From Amoebophrya sp. AT5.2 (Eukaryota; Sar; Dinophyceae; Syndiniales; Amoebophryaceae): 25,992 nt of DNA. The position numbers were made by a program, and so were the translations under genes. Each line of letters starts with the position of its first letter. The stretch's first letter is position 1. Shown one piece after another: positions 7,232 to 15,957 of the stretch. The notes beneath the pieces were generated by a model. That model was not told where the DNA came from, made no database searches, and was given only the letters and a program-made list of their open reading frames with translations. The stretch lies in contig RXOD01004211.1 of the NCBI GenBank assembly GCA_005223375.1, positions 1 to 25,992 of the forward strand, read 5' to 3'.

Positions 7232-7999
7232 ATGAGTGTCTCTGGCGCCGCTGCTTCGAGCGGTGACGCGCCGCCGAACGCTGGCACCAACGCCGCTGCT
7301 GCAGGAACATCATCAAACTCCATCAAACCACAACCAGCAGCATCTTCCTCTTCTTCTCCAAATCCAGCTGCCGCGAAGCCCCCGCTCCCCGCGGCCACGC
7401 AAGAGGATATTTACCACCGCGAGGTGTCCACTTCACTGAACTTGCAGCTGCTGCTCTATTTCGGCTTTTGGTTCAAGGTCTTCTTCGCTCTCACTCTGTT
7501 AGCCGCCGCTTGGTACAAGTCCCGCTGGATCGAGAAGGTGCCGCTCGCCATCGCTGTCCTTCTGCTCGAGTTCGCGTTCGTCTTCCTCCTCGAGCCGTTC
7601 CGCTACTTTTTAGGTTACCGGGGGAATTTGTCCGAGAACGTGCCGCATTTGTTTTTGTTTCTGATTCTCACCGTGTTCCCGGGGATTTTGATCGAGATCT
7701 TTCTCCTGATCGCGCCCGACGTGCTGCCGGAGTTGGGGGCTGATGCCGAGTGCCACCCGCGGTGCGTGCTGAGCCTGGAGAAGGCCCTGGTGTACGTGGA
7801 CGTGGTGTTCCTGTGCCTGCAGTTCTTATTCGGGGTGGGGGCGCTGCGGGCGCTGATAGCGAAGAACACGACCGAGTTTTACCTGATGCAGGACGAAAAT
7901 GTAATGGCGGCCTTCGCAGAAGGGGGAGGCGGGGGTGGGGGTAACAACTCGCCGACAGCGCGCTTGCGGCGGGCGTTCTCGTCGAGCGGGGGCTCTTAA
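7232..7999 (+). CDS. TMEM17/TMEM216-family four-helix membrane protein (ciliary transition zone type)
   Basis: The protein has 255 residues in one exon. Residues 1-65 are Ala/Ser/Pro/Asn-rich low complexity. Then follow four membrane segments: about 70-95 (LNLQLLLYFGFWFKVFFALT), 106-125 (AIAVLLLEFAFVFLLEPF), 138-162 (LFLFLILTVFPGILIEIFLL) and 186-208. The signature EPFRYFLGYRGNLSENVPHL between helices 2 and 3 is characteristic of the TMEM17/TMEM216 family (E.xRLYLGYxGNL...P). These proteins sit in the transition-zone membrane of cilia in the MKS/B9 complex and gate protein entry. The Gly-rich C-terminus (GGGGGGG) is probably disordered. The start was chosen as the first ATG of the frame. Which family member it is cannot be decided by eye. 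Confidence 0.75.
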   Translation: MSVSGAAASSGDAPPNAGTNAAAAGTSSNSIKPQPAASSSSSPNPAAAKPPLPAATQEDIYHREVSTSLNLQLLLYFGFWFKVFFALTLLAAAWYKSRWIEKVPLAIAVLLLEFAFVFLLEPFRYFLGYRGNLSENVPHLFLFLILTVFPGILIEIFLLIAPDVLPELGADAECHPRCVLSLEKALVYVDVVFLCLQFLFGVGALRALIAKNTTEFYLMQDENVMAAFAEGGGGGGGNNSPTARLRRAFSSSGGS

Positions 8000-8645
8000 A
8001 GTAGTAAAACTAGTAGAGCGTTCTCGATGCTTTTGCGCAACGCATTCGAAGATTTTTTTTTTCAAAGAATGGATGCTGATGCAATGGAATGCCAATACGA
8101 ATACTAGTACTTGGTAGAGGTTGTATTGTAAGTTGGTCTTAGTATCTATGACCACGTCGACGTCGTCGTCATTGAAGGTCCGGACACACCAACTTTGTGA
8201 GTGTTCGCAAATTTTCAATAACGCCGCGGCTCCACCCTCTATTATTGATCTTGCAGCCGGATCCTTGTTTTTGCTGCCATCGTGGTCTTCACCGCCTCGT
8301 CGAACGGTGATCCTATTTCCGGAAAAACTATGTTTGCGTCAGCCAGGACAACAAGACTGCCGAAACATTTAGCGTTCGTGAACGTGGCCGCCATGTGTCG
8401 TGAAGAGATCGCTGACAGGCACAGCATACGTAAAACGGAAGATAGTACGTACGAAAATACAAATTGATTCGAATTAAAAGAAATGGCAGAGGTAGAACAA
8501 GTATAACTAGACGCAACCATACTATTAGAACCGACGAACAATGCCGCCGCCGCGGCCGTCCTCGTGCAAACACGTCGATATTGTTGCTTAGAAATACGTA
8601 CGCCGTTTGCAATCGGCTCGACGAGGTGGAACAATATCAATATCA
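8000..8645. other. Intergenic between the TMEM17-like and RING-like genes
   Basis: Frames on both strands (for example minus 8242-8790) are open here but give no recognisable motif and overlap the next gene. Two TACGTACG palindromes occur at about 8445 and 8594. Confidence 0.4.
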
Positions 8646-10965
8646 ATGATGGCGCACCATCATCAAGAACGTCCCTCAAGCTTCCGCTCGAGGGCACCAG
8701 CGGGCGGTCTAATCTTTTTCCTTGTCTCGCACCTGCTGGCATTCGCATTCCAGGAGCCATTATCCTCGTGCTCGCGCCACGCAGGAACAACTGTGCGTGC
8801 TGCTCAGCTGTTTCTGCGTGGCGCGAGCATCGTTGGATCTACGAGACCGTTCTTGGACCCAGCATCCTCGTCTCCCGCCTGGTTACCGTCCCGGTCCCCA
8901 GCATCAACACCATCAGCCTCCTCTTCTTCGCCCACAGCCTCAACAGCAACGCCTACACCGGCCAGCGGGGCGGGCAGCGCTTCCAGTGGAGGAAGCGCTT
9001 CATCGAGCAGTCGTGGTAGTGCATCGCGCAGTAGTACTGCTGCTGGTGCTGGGACCACGAGTGGGGCCTCGGCCGCCGCACTATGGCCGCCGAGTTTAAT
9101 ATTGGGCAACAGACGTGGTAGCCCAGCAGGAGCCCCCGCGAGTCCAGCAGGCACTCCGCCGCCCACACCATACGCGGCTCCGAGCTATGTGGGCGGTGCG
9201 CCGTTCTGCACGCCGTTCGCCTTTCCGTGTCCGGTTTCGGGCAACTTGAGCGGTTCGGCGTCCAACTCCCCTCCAACCTCAGCGGTGACGCAACTACTTC
9301 TCAATCGAACCGCGACAAGCGGCAGCGAAAGCCGCGAAGACGAGTCTTCCACTATGCAGTGCCTGCTTTGTCTAGAGACGGTGACGGTGAATATGAATAA
9401 TAATAGCACGGAAGACCCATCCGCGTCCCGAATCGGAAAGGACGACATCTTCCGTCCGTTGTGTTGCGGGCAGCCGTTTGGGTGCAGGTCGTGCGTGAAA
9501 GACTGGCTCGAGCATCATAAAGAGCAGGAGACTCGCATCGGACTATCACTGCCGAAACCGAAGTGCGTGCGCTGCTTCGATCCGAAGGGTTTGTCGTGGC
9601 TCGACGAGGACGCCGCGGGGGTGTACGAGCGGAGGTGCGTCGTTTGCGGGGAGGAACTGCCGCCAGAAGTGGTCGTGGAGAGGACCAGAAACACCCCCTC
9701 CTCACCCTGCAACTGCACTGGCAGCTTCCTTCGCGACACGTTATCCGAGCTCACAGGCCTGCTGTATGCCCCGGTAGCGCTAGCTCTGGGTCAGAACATG
9801 ACCAACGGCGCTAGTACCTCTGGAGGTGGTGTAGAGACACATCTTCACAACCCTTTTCGGACGTTGAATTTGATCAAAGGCGACGACTTTGCGGCGCAGC
9901 AGAGTTTCATCCGGCAGGTTCAGCAAGGAATCAGCAGCGCGGAGGCGGCAAACACGATCATCCAGCTGCCAGAATGTGGTCACTTCGCCCACGGGATGTG
10001 CGCCGGGATGCGGATGAATTGGCAATGCGAGCACGTGGAGGTAGACGACGAGTTGCACGAAGTGGGACACAGATTCGTCTGCGTCTGCGAGGAGCAGAAA
10101 AGGAAAAGACAGGAGGAAGCAATGGCACGCGCTACTTCTGGCAGCACGCGGTCATCTTCTGGTACCGCGCACCAGGAGCGATCGCCATCGGAAGCAGCGG
10201 GCGGTGCGCGAGGCGCCGCTTCGAGTTTGTGGAATCTCGCGGTGGCCGCTGCGCAAGCTGTGCCTTTCTCGCCCTTCACATCTGCTGGGAGTCAGGCACC
10301 TGTGCCACCAGAGCAAGAGCTGCTGCGAAACCGAGGCCACAGCCAGCACCAGCGGCGGCGCAACTACAGCCGAAACCGGCGGCAGCTGGCGCACATCCAC
10401 CACGAATTCGCGGACGTGGACAGCGGGTACTTCGAGGCTGCTCTGGCAGGACGAGGATCCGTCTCCTTTCCGAGCTGACCTCCAACGTGAACGTGGACGA
10501 CCTCACGGAGAATCGGATTCCTTTCTCTCTCGGGCGCCGCTGATGCAAGCCATGGCGTCTACTTCTTCTTCCCTCCGACCGAGAGCGAGACGAGGTGCAG
10601 CCGCAGGGGCCGCCGGAATAACATTCCCAGGGGCCGCGGCAGTAAGAACCGGCGCAGCTGCTACATCAAACCGAGGTGCAGGTGGACTGGGACCGGGAGC
10701 ACCGGCGGAGGTAGAGAGCCACAGGAGGAGGACGCTGGGCGAGATTTTCTACGTGGATCCGATGCACTACTGCTGCGAGCTGGCGTACGAGCACTGCGAT
10801 TTTCGCACCGCCGCGGTGAGTTGCTGCTGCTGCGCGTGTGGTGCCTGCAGCGGCGCGTGGCCGTACGCGGAGCTTTCGGGGCTAGAGGGAGTGCTCTGCT
10901 GCATGCACGCGACGACGGTGCTGGGGGGCAGCTGCGTGATTGCGGAAGTGATGAAGTCTTGCTAG
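8646..10965 (+). CDS. RING-like zinc-binding protein with N-terminal hydrophobic segment
   Basis: ATG 8646 (or 8649) gives MMAHHHQERPSSF, then GGLIFFLVSHLLAFAF, a signal peptide or anchor. A Ser/Ala/Gly/Pro-rich region follows to residue ~230. A RING-like Cys pattern starts at ~239: CLLC ... LCCGQPFGCRSC ... KCVRC, then CVVCGEEL (~332), and PECGHFAHGMC ... CE (~441). Further Arg/Ser-rich sequence runs to NRRQLAHIHHEFADVDSG. That frame stops at 10478, but a second frame is open to TAG 10963-10965 and ends in a Cys-rich tail (HYCCELAYEHC ... SCCCCACGACSGAW ... LCCMH). A GT-AG intron 10427-10583 would join them in frame, giving 720 residues. Role as an E3 ubiquitin ligase is suggested by the RING-like part only. 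Confidence 0.6.
10427..10583 (+). other. Candidate intron in the RING-like gene (GT-AG, 157 nt)
   Basis: AGCGG|GTACTTCG ... TACTTCTTCTTCCCTCCGACCGAG|AGCG has a good pyrimidine tract and changes the reading frame by exactly the amount needed (phase 2 to phase 2) to connect the frame ending at 10478 to the frame ending at 10965. Alternatives are a one-base assembly error or a separate 140-residue gene starting at ATG 10543, only 65 nt after the stop. Confidence 0.45.
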
Positions 10966-11833
10966 AGAACGCTTCTTTCGGGTGGATATGGATATATAAT
11001 GTTGACTGGCTGGGCCACGAAGCTACGATGCTGACGCGCCGATGAGGAAGCCGCTGAAGCTCCTGTCGTGACTTTAGATACTATCAGAAAAATGAGAGAC
11101 AACGGTCGAACCAGTCTATAGATGCTATGCACCCGCCCGGATGAAATGAATTTCGCATGAGCCTATTTCGTATGAAGGAGAAAATAAGTAACAGCGAACG
11201 AGTGCTTTGCAGTCAGGTCGAGGCCGGGCCAGCTTGCAATGAATTTATGAAGATGAACATGAACACGAAGTACACGAATTGCAAAATGCATTGATGGGAC
11301 TGTAGGTTATTTTCAGTGCTCTCGACCTCGAGAAGTGAAGGCACTGGAGTCAGGGTCTCAGACTGCAAAACGCAAGGTCAATACACACACCGCACATTTC
11401 CACCCGATGGATGCAGCGCGTCATCCTTTCTGGAGTGGTAAGTACCACAGCCGGGTACTTGGATGACATCCCGGAGACGAGTCGGAGTCTGCACCGTCGC
11501 GCGCAATGAAAAAAATAATGACACGACTAGACTTTGACAACTCGATCAGGATGATCTTGATCCCCAGCAGTTCCACTTCGATATATGCGACCAAAGAAAG
11601 CTCAGAGAGATCCGAAGATCAAGCCATTGCCTTGATCGAAGATCCCACCACTGATTTGATTTGCTGTAGTGGCGCCGGGTTCATCATCACCCCTCTCGCG
11701 GCATGCTGCGACGATTGATGCTGATCTCTAGCGGCTGTTCCTAAACACGTGCGTGCCTATTGACCATTACCAGAACCAGCAGGTCCGAAATTTTTATTTT
11801 ATGCTAAGGCGTACGCGTAGAAGATAGAACAGC
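10966..11833. other. Intergenic between the RING-like and coilin/La-like genes
   Basis: About 870 bp with no supported gene. A 7-bp perfect hairpin lies at 11617-11637 (GATCAAG, 7-nt loop, CTTGATC). A 70-codon + frame (11506-11718) has no recognisable features. Confidence 0.4.
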
Positions 11834-14800
11834 ATGCCTAAGGCTAAGGTGTTCAAGCTCCGTCTTCGGATCCTGGAGATCCATCCGGACTCGGGGGACC
11901 ACTCCAATCCAACTGAACGCCGCGAGGTGGCCATCGTGAACCTGCTCCCTGCTCCTCGCCATCAACGACCTCTGGATGAAAGCAGCACTCTTGCCGAACT
12001 GATCACCGCATTGAAAGAGAGCAGCCATTTGATGCGGAGGGCCGCGGAGGTTGGAGGCGAGGAGGGAGAGGAGACGGAGATCGATCATTGTTGCTTGTGG
12101 TCTGGCGACGGGGAATACGAGTATCCGCCGGAGCTGCTGGACGCGCCGTACCACTCCGTCCTCGAAAGCGGCGAGGAAGTCACCGTGAAAGTTCTACTGC
12201 GAGGGGGAGGAAGAGTCTTGCGACCGGCGGTCGGGGGAACGGGAATAAATGGCAACCTCGCGCTGCAGGACGAGGAAGTGGAAGCAGGCTTCGTTCCGTC
12301 AATGTCTCGGAAACGCGGGGGCAAGAGGAGCGCGGCGGGGGTACTAAGTAGAGAAGTAGGAGCCAATAGTGTGGCTTACTCGAACTACTACTCCTACTGC
12401 AGCGACATGAACAGAGGAGGTGCTGCTGCTTATCGTCCGCGGCGCGGAGAAGATCGAGGACCCCGAAACAGCGGGGAAGATGATGATCACGTTCACGACG
12501 AAGTACTAGACGAGGTCGTGGAAGACGCGACGTCGAGGGCCGCGAAGAGACAACGAACTTCAAACCACCAAGCAGAGCAAGAGCTCGACGAGCGCGAAAG
12601 GAGACTGGAGGAGCAAGAGAAGAAAGTTAACGCCTTGTTGGCGAGTCTAAAAGAGAAGGACGGGCTTGGGCTCCTGAGCAAAGATAAGGACGGGGACGGC
12701 GACGGGCTCCTGAACAAAGAGAACAACAAGGAGTGTGCTCCTCCTCCTCCTGGCGTTGGTGCGTCCTCTGCCACCCCCTCTGTTGAGCTTCACAAAAAGA
12801 AGGAGCGCGCGAGTGGGAACGAAAGCAGCAGCGGGGACGGCGAGGAACAGGAAGAGTCCGAAGATAGCAGTAGCGGGGAGGACGAGGAGACGAGCGAAAG
12901 CAGCGAGGATCACAAGGTAGTTGGTGGAAATAAGGACGCAAAACCAAATGACACAGCATCAACTTTGAAAATAGCAGTGGCTCCGGCGCCGGCGCCGAAG
13001 GACAAGGAGCCTCTGCTCCCCCCCGGCCAGAGTGCGCAGCATCAATCTGAGGAGAAGATGAAAGGCTCCGAAGGATCTGGCGAGGAATCTTCCGAATCCT
13101 CCTCCAGTAGTGAAGAGGAGGGCGGATCGACTGATGGCGCCTCTTCTTCGTCCGAAGAAGAGAACCTCAGCAAGGCTGCTCCTGTTCCCGCTGCGCCTGG
13201 TTCGTCTGCGGAAAGTGCGAAGCCTCGGCAGACAAACGCATCAAAGCCGTGCGGCCCCTCTTCCACTGCGGCAGGAGATAATGATAAAAAGCCGAGCCCG
13301 ACGACGACGTCGGCCTCGGCTGCCTTCAAAGTAGACACCACGGACACCGACCCCTCTCACAACAAGGATAACATCAACTCCAAGAACATCAATTGCTCCA
13401 AAAATCGCGCGGCCGCGGCCTACTTCCCTGCCCTTGGCGATCCTCGTTGGAGCGTGATGAATTTGCCCGATTTCGAGACCAATCCGGTGAGGGGGGACTT
13501 TCTGCAGTATCGATGTTTCGAGGTCCAGAAGAACGGGAAGCCGAAAATTTCGCCCTTCAAAATCGCCGTCGTCACCAACCGCAAAGAGACGGAAACGGAG
13601 GACGACTTCACCATCGAGCTGTTTCTGAAGTTGGGGCCGGACGGGCAATCGGTGGACGTGCTGGAGCCCCACGAAATCATGCAACCGTACTTGATCAAAG
13701 GGGAGGTGGCTGTTTCTTCTGGTGCTGTCGAGGATTGTTCCGCGGTCTGCTTAGCGGCCGGGGTCGACCTCGTCGAGGAGAAGGCAACCACGTCGACCGC
13801 GGTCGCTGAGCAGGTGGCGGTTGCCGCGAAAACAAAGGCCTCTGCCTCTTCTACGAGTACAAACAAGCTGGGGTGTACGAATTCAAACAAGCTCGGGTGG
13901 AAGACCGAAAAGGTGCTGGTGGGTCCGGCTGAAGGGACGGTGGAGAAGGAGGCGCTGCTGGAAGAACAGGCAGCGCAGGAGGAGCAGGCAGCGCAGGAGC
14001 AGGAACAAGCGAAGCTACAGGCCGACGCGATGGAAGTTGACGCAGAGGACGCGGGGGAGCCTGAAGAGGCTGAGCGCGAGCGGACTCGCAACACGACAAG
14101 CAGCAGCGATGTGGAGATGAAGGACCACGCGGACCCATCTGGAACCAGCGGAAACGACCATCGGATTGCGGAGAAGTCCTCAGAGATGGACCCCGCCGTG
14201 CTGCAGCAGCTGCTCGCCAGCCTGCCGGGATTGGGTGGTCTGCTGAACCCCGAGGCTATCAAGCTGCTGCAAGAAGGCCGCGGCCATGATCGGATCATGA
14301 ACACCTCCGAAAAACAACCGATCCCCGCGGTGCAACCGATCGCCGCGGCAAGGCCCCCCCCTCAACCGTCAAATCTCCCCAACCGCGAGGCAATTCCACC
14401 AGTTCCAGTTTCGGTCCGCGTGCCGAAAGCAACGGGTTCCGGTCCGCAGCCGCCGGTTGGAATTCTGGAGCAGCAGACCGCCGGGTTCGATTTTCCAGGC
14501 GTACACGAAGGTGGCGAAAAAACGCTTTTCCAGGCGTACGCGAACGCATATACGGTGGGGAAAAACGCGGACGACGAGCCGGTGGTTCACCACGAGACGC
14601 TGGGGGACATAGTCGTATTTCCCGCGGGTCGGGACGTCAAGTTACTCGTGAAACAAAGCCTCACCCAGCTATCCAAGAACATCAAGCGCCAGATGGAGTT
14701 CTACTTCAGCGACGCGAACTGGAAAAAGGAATCCTTCCTGAAAAAACACCTCCAGGGTTCTTTGGCGGGTGGCAGGGAAGAGGGTTGGATCGATGTCGCC

Positions 14801-15178
14801 GTGCCGATGGAGTTTGAGCGCCTGAAGCTTTTGCTGCGAGGCTTCGGAAACGTGACAAAAAGGTTCGTGTGCTTCTGCCTCCTGGGGAGCGATGTGGTGG
14901 AGGCGGATTTGGAAACGGAGCGAGTGCGGAAACGGGGGGCAGCCGACGGGCAGCAGACGTCTTCCGATGTTGGGAATGGAGGGGAGGCAGCCGACGGGCA
15001 GGGAAAAGCGGTCGGCGGAAGCGAGCTGGGCGAGCGCAAGGCAGAAGCTGAAGCCAAGGACGAAGACGGAGGAGAAGGAAAAAATAACGAAGATACGGGC
15101 GGCCACGACAATTCGAAAGAGAAACGCAACAACCGAGGGAGACGCAACTATGGCCGCGGAGGAGCGAGGTGGAAATGA
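11834..15178 (+). CDS. Coilin-like protein with a C-terminal La motif (novel domain combination)
   Basis: The protein has 1114 residues in a single exon. Residues ~5-130 (FKLRLRILEIHPD ... TLAELITAL ... CCLWSGDGEYEYPPELLDAP, SVLESGEEVTVKVL) resemble the coilin N-terminal self-association fold: start RLRL, a long loop, a W/L-x-DG-x-LPP-type turn and ES..VL...D.V.VK. Residues ~250-480 are acidic and Ser-rich (EESEDSSSGEDEETSESSED), a CK2-target style. Residues ~530-615 (YFPALGDP ... NPVRGDFLQYRCFEVQ ... ISPFKIAVVTNR) resemble the coilin Tudor-like C-domain (LPxL..P..GD.IAY...EL.....P..S.F..G.V). Residues ~950-1035 (IKRQMEFYFSDANWKKESFL ... GWIDVAV, FERLKLL) are a La motif: Gln953, Tyr957, Phe968 and Phe994 keep human La's RNA-binding positions, with Tyr23 to Phe and Asp33 to Glu changes. 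The C-terminus is Lys/Glu-rich, then RG-rich. Probable role: nuclear RNP body or small-RNA binding. The La call is firm; coilin is likely. Confidence 0.75.
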   Translation: MPKAKVFKLRLRILEIHPDSGDHSNPTERREVAIVNLLPAPRHQRPLDESSTLAELITALKESSHLMRRAAEVGGEEGEETEIDHCCLWSGDGEYEYPPELLDAPYHSVLESGEEVTVKVLLRGGGRVLRPAVGGTGINGNLALQDEEVEAGFVPSMSRKRGGKRSAAGVLSREVGANSVAYSNYYSYCSDMNRGGAAAYRPRRGEDRGPRNSGEDDDHVHDEVLDEVVEDATSRAAKRQRTSNHQAEQELDERERRLEEQEKKVNALLASLKEKDGLGLLSKDKDGDGDGLLNKENNKECAPPPPGVGASSATPSVELHKKKERASGNESSSGDGEEQEESEDSSSGEDEETSESSEDHKVVGGNKDAKPNDTASTLKIAVAPAPAPKDKEPLLPPGQSAQHQSEEKMKGSEGSGEESSESSSSSEEEGGSTDGASSSSEEENLSKAAPVPAAPGSSAESAKPRQTNASKPCGPSSTAAGDNDKKPSPTTTSASAAFKVDTTDTDPSHNKDNINSKNINCSKNRAAAAYFPALGDPRWSVMNLPDFETNPVRGDFLQYRCFEVQKNGKPKISPFKIAVVTNRKETETEDDFTIELFLKLGPDGQSVDVLEPHEIMQPYLIKGEVAVSSGAVEDCSAVCLAAGVDLVEEKATTSTAVAEQVAVAAKTKASASSTSTNKLGCTNSNKLGWKTEKVLVGPAEGTVEKEALLEEQAAQEEQAAQEQEQAKLQADAMEVDAEDAGEPEEAERERTRNTTSSSDVEMKDHADPSGTSGNDHRIAEKSSEMDPAVLQQLLASLPGLGGLLNPEAIKLLQEGRGHDRIMNTSEKQPIPAVQPIAAARPPPQPSNLPNREAIPPVPVSVRVPKATGSGPQPPVGILEQQTAGFDFPGVHEGGEKTLFQAYANAYTVGKNADDEPVVHHETLGDIVVFPAGRDVKLLVKQSLTQLSKNIKRQMEFYFSDANWKKESFLKKHLQGSLAGGREEGWIDVAVPMEFERLKLLLRGFGNVTKRFVCFCLLGSDVVEADLETERVRKRGAADGQQTSSDVGNGGEAADGQGKAVGGSELGERKAEAEAKDEDGGEGKNNEDTGGHDNSKEKRNNRGRRNYGRGGARWK

Positions 15179-15957
15179 CACTGAGTCCGGCAGGTAGAAG
15201 AACAGTAACACATCAACGCCCTTCTTCTCCTTGAATAAAGAAGACGCATCCATAATTTTCAGGAGAGGAGAAAGCCTTTGCGGAGCCGAAACTTGTTGAG
15301 ATACGAGAAATCTTAATCTGGGCGGGAGAAGAAGCAGGGTCCTGGGCGGAGGAAGCACCAGGATGGAAAGGCGAGGTGGTCCCGCCACTGCCGCAAGATT
15401 ATCGTCAACATCAAATTCATCGTGCTCAAGAATCGGTATCAGGCAAACGCATCAGGGCCGAGGCATTGAGTAGGAAAGTCAGAACTACGAAGATCTTTTT
15501 TTACAACACATTGTGCAGGAGAACTAGCGATCGTAAATCTCCGTGGCTGCGTACAACAATCATGAATTGCCAATCGTGATCAACATGATCCACTTCAGTC
15601 GCCGCTATCGCTAAGTGGCTGGTGCAAGCACGAGTTCTCTGATCTTTTGAATGATCTTGATCTTCTCCCCGTTCTTTGGGTCGCTGGCAGCTGCGCTCAA
15701 CATTTCCATGCATTTTGATTTTCTCCTGGAAGATTGCGCACGATGAGATGATAAACCGTGTCTCGCCTGATCCAAAACCAGGCAGCAGAATAGCTTCTAT
15801 CTACAGAAGCGTATTCACACTTACAACTACATTGTACTCGATCACAAGACCACTCTATCTAGTTGATCCTTCCGTCGTCAACCTCAACGGCACCGTCACT
15901 CTCAGCACTCAAGCTCAACATCTACTACGTGGACCTGGACGCAAACTACACGCAAAA
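15179..15957. other. Intergenic between the coilin/La-like and dynamin-like genes
   Basis: No gene is seen. The first 60 nt are the 3'UTR with an AATAAA at 15234-15239. The frame of the dynamin-like gene is open upstream of its ATG to about 15676, but that part has no dynamin similarity and is taken as 5'UTR. Confidence 0.45.
15234..15239 (+). terminator. Possible polyadenylation signal AATAAA
   Basis: AATAAA lies 56 nt after the stop of the coilin/La-like gene, a normal spacing for a cleavage signal in many eukaryotes. Not verified for this lineage. Confidence 0.3.

Noticed and set aside
8242..8790. 182-codon minus-strand frame upstream of and overlapping the RING-like gene
   Set aside because: No recognisable domain; its 5' half is antisense to the start of a better-supported gene.
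9974..10543. Frame ending SELTSNVNVDDLTENRIPFSLGRR as an alternative C-terminus of the RING-like gene
   Set aside because: It is a third frame that overlaps both accepted parts; the upstream portion is Arg-rich shadow sequence and no splice pair clearly favours it.
11506..11718. 70-codon + frame in the 10966-11833 gap
   Set aside because: Short, no homology recognised, rich in GATC-type repeats; more likely non-coding.
15676..15957. N-terminal extension of the dynamin-like protein
   Set aside because: The frame is open upstream of ATG 15958 but begins without a good start and shows no relation to dynamins; the ATG with CAAA context is preferred.
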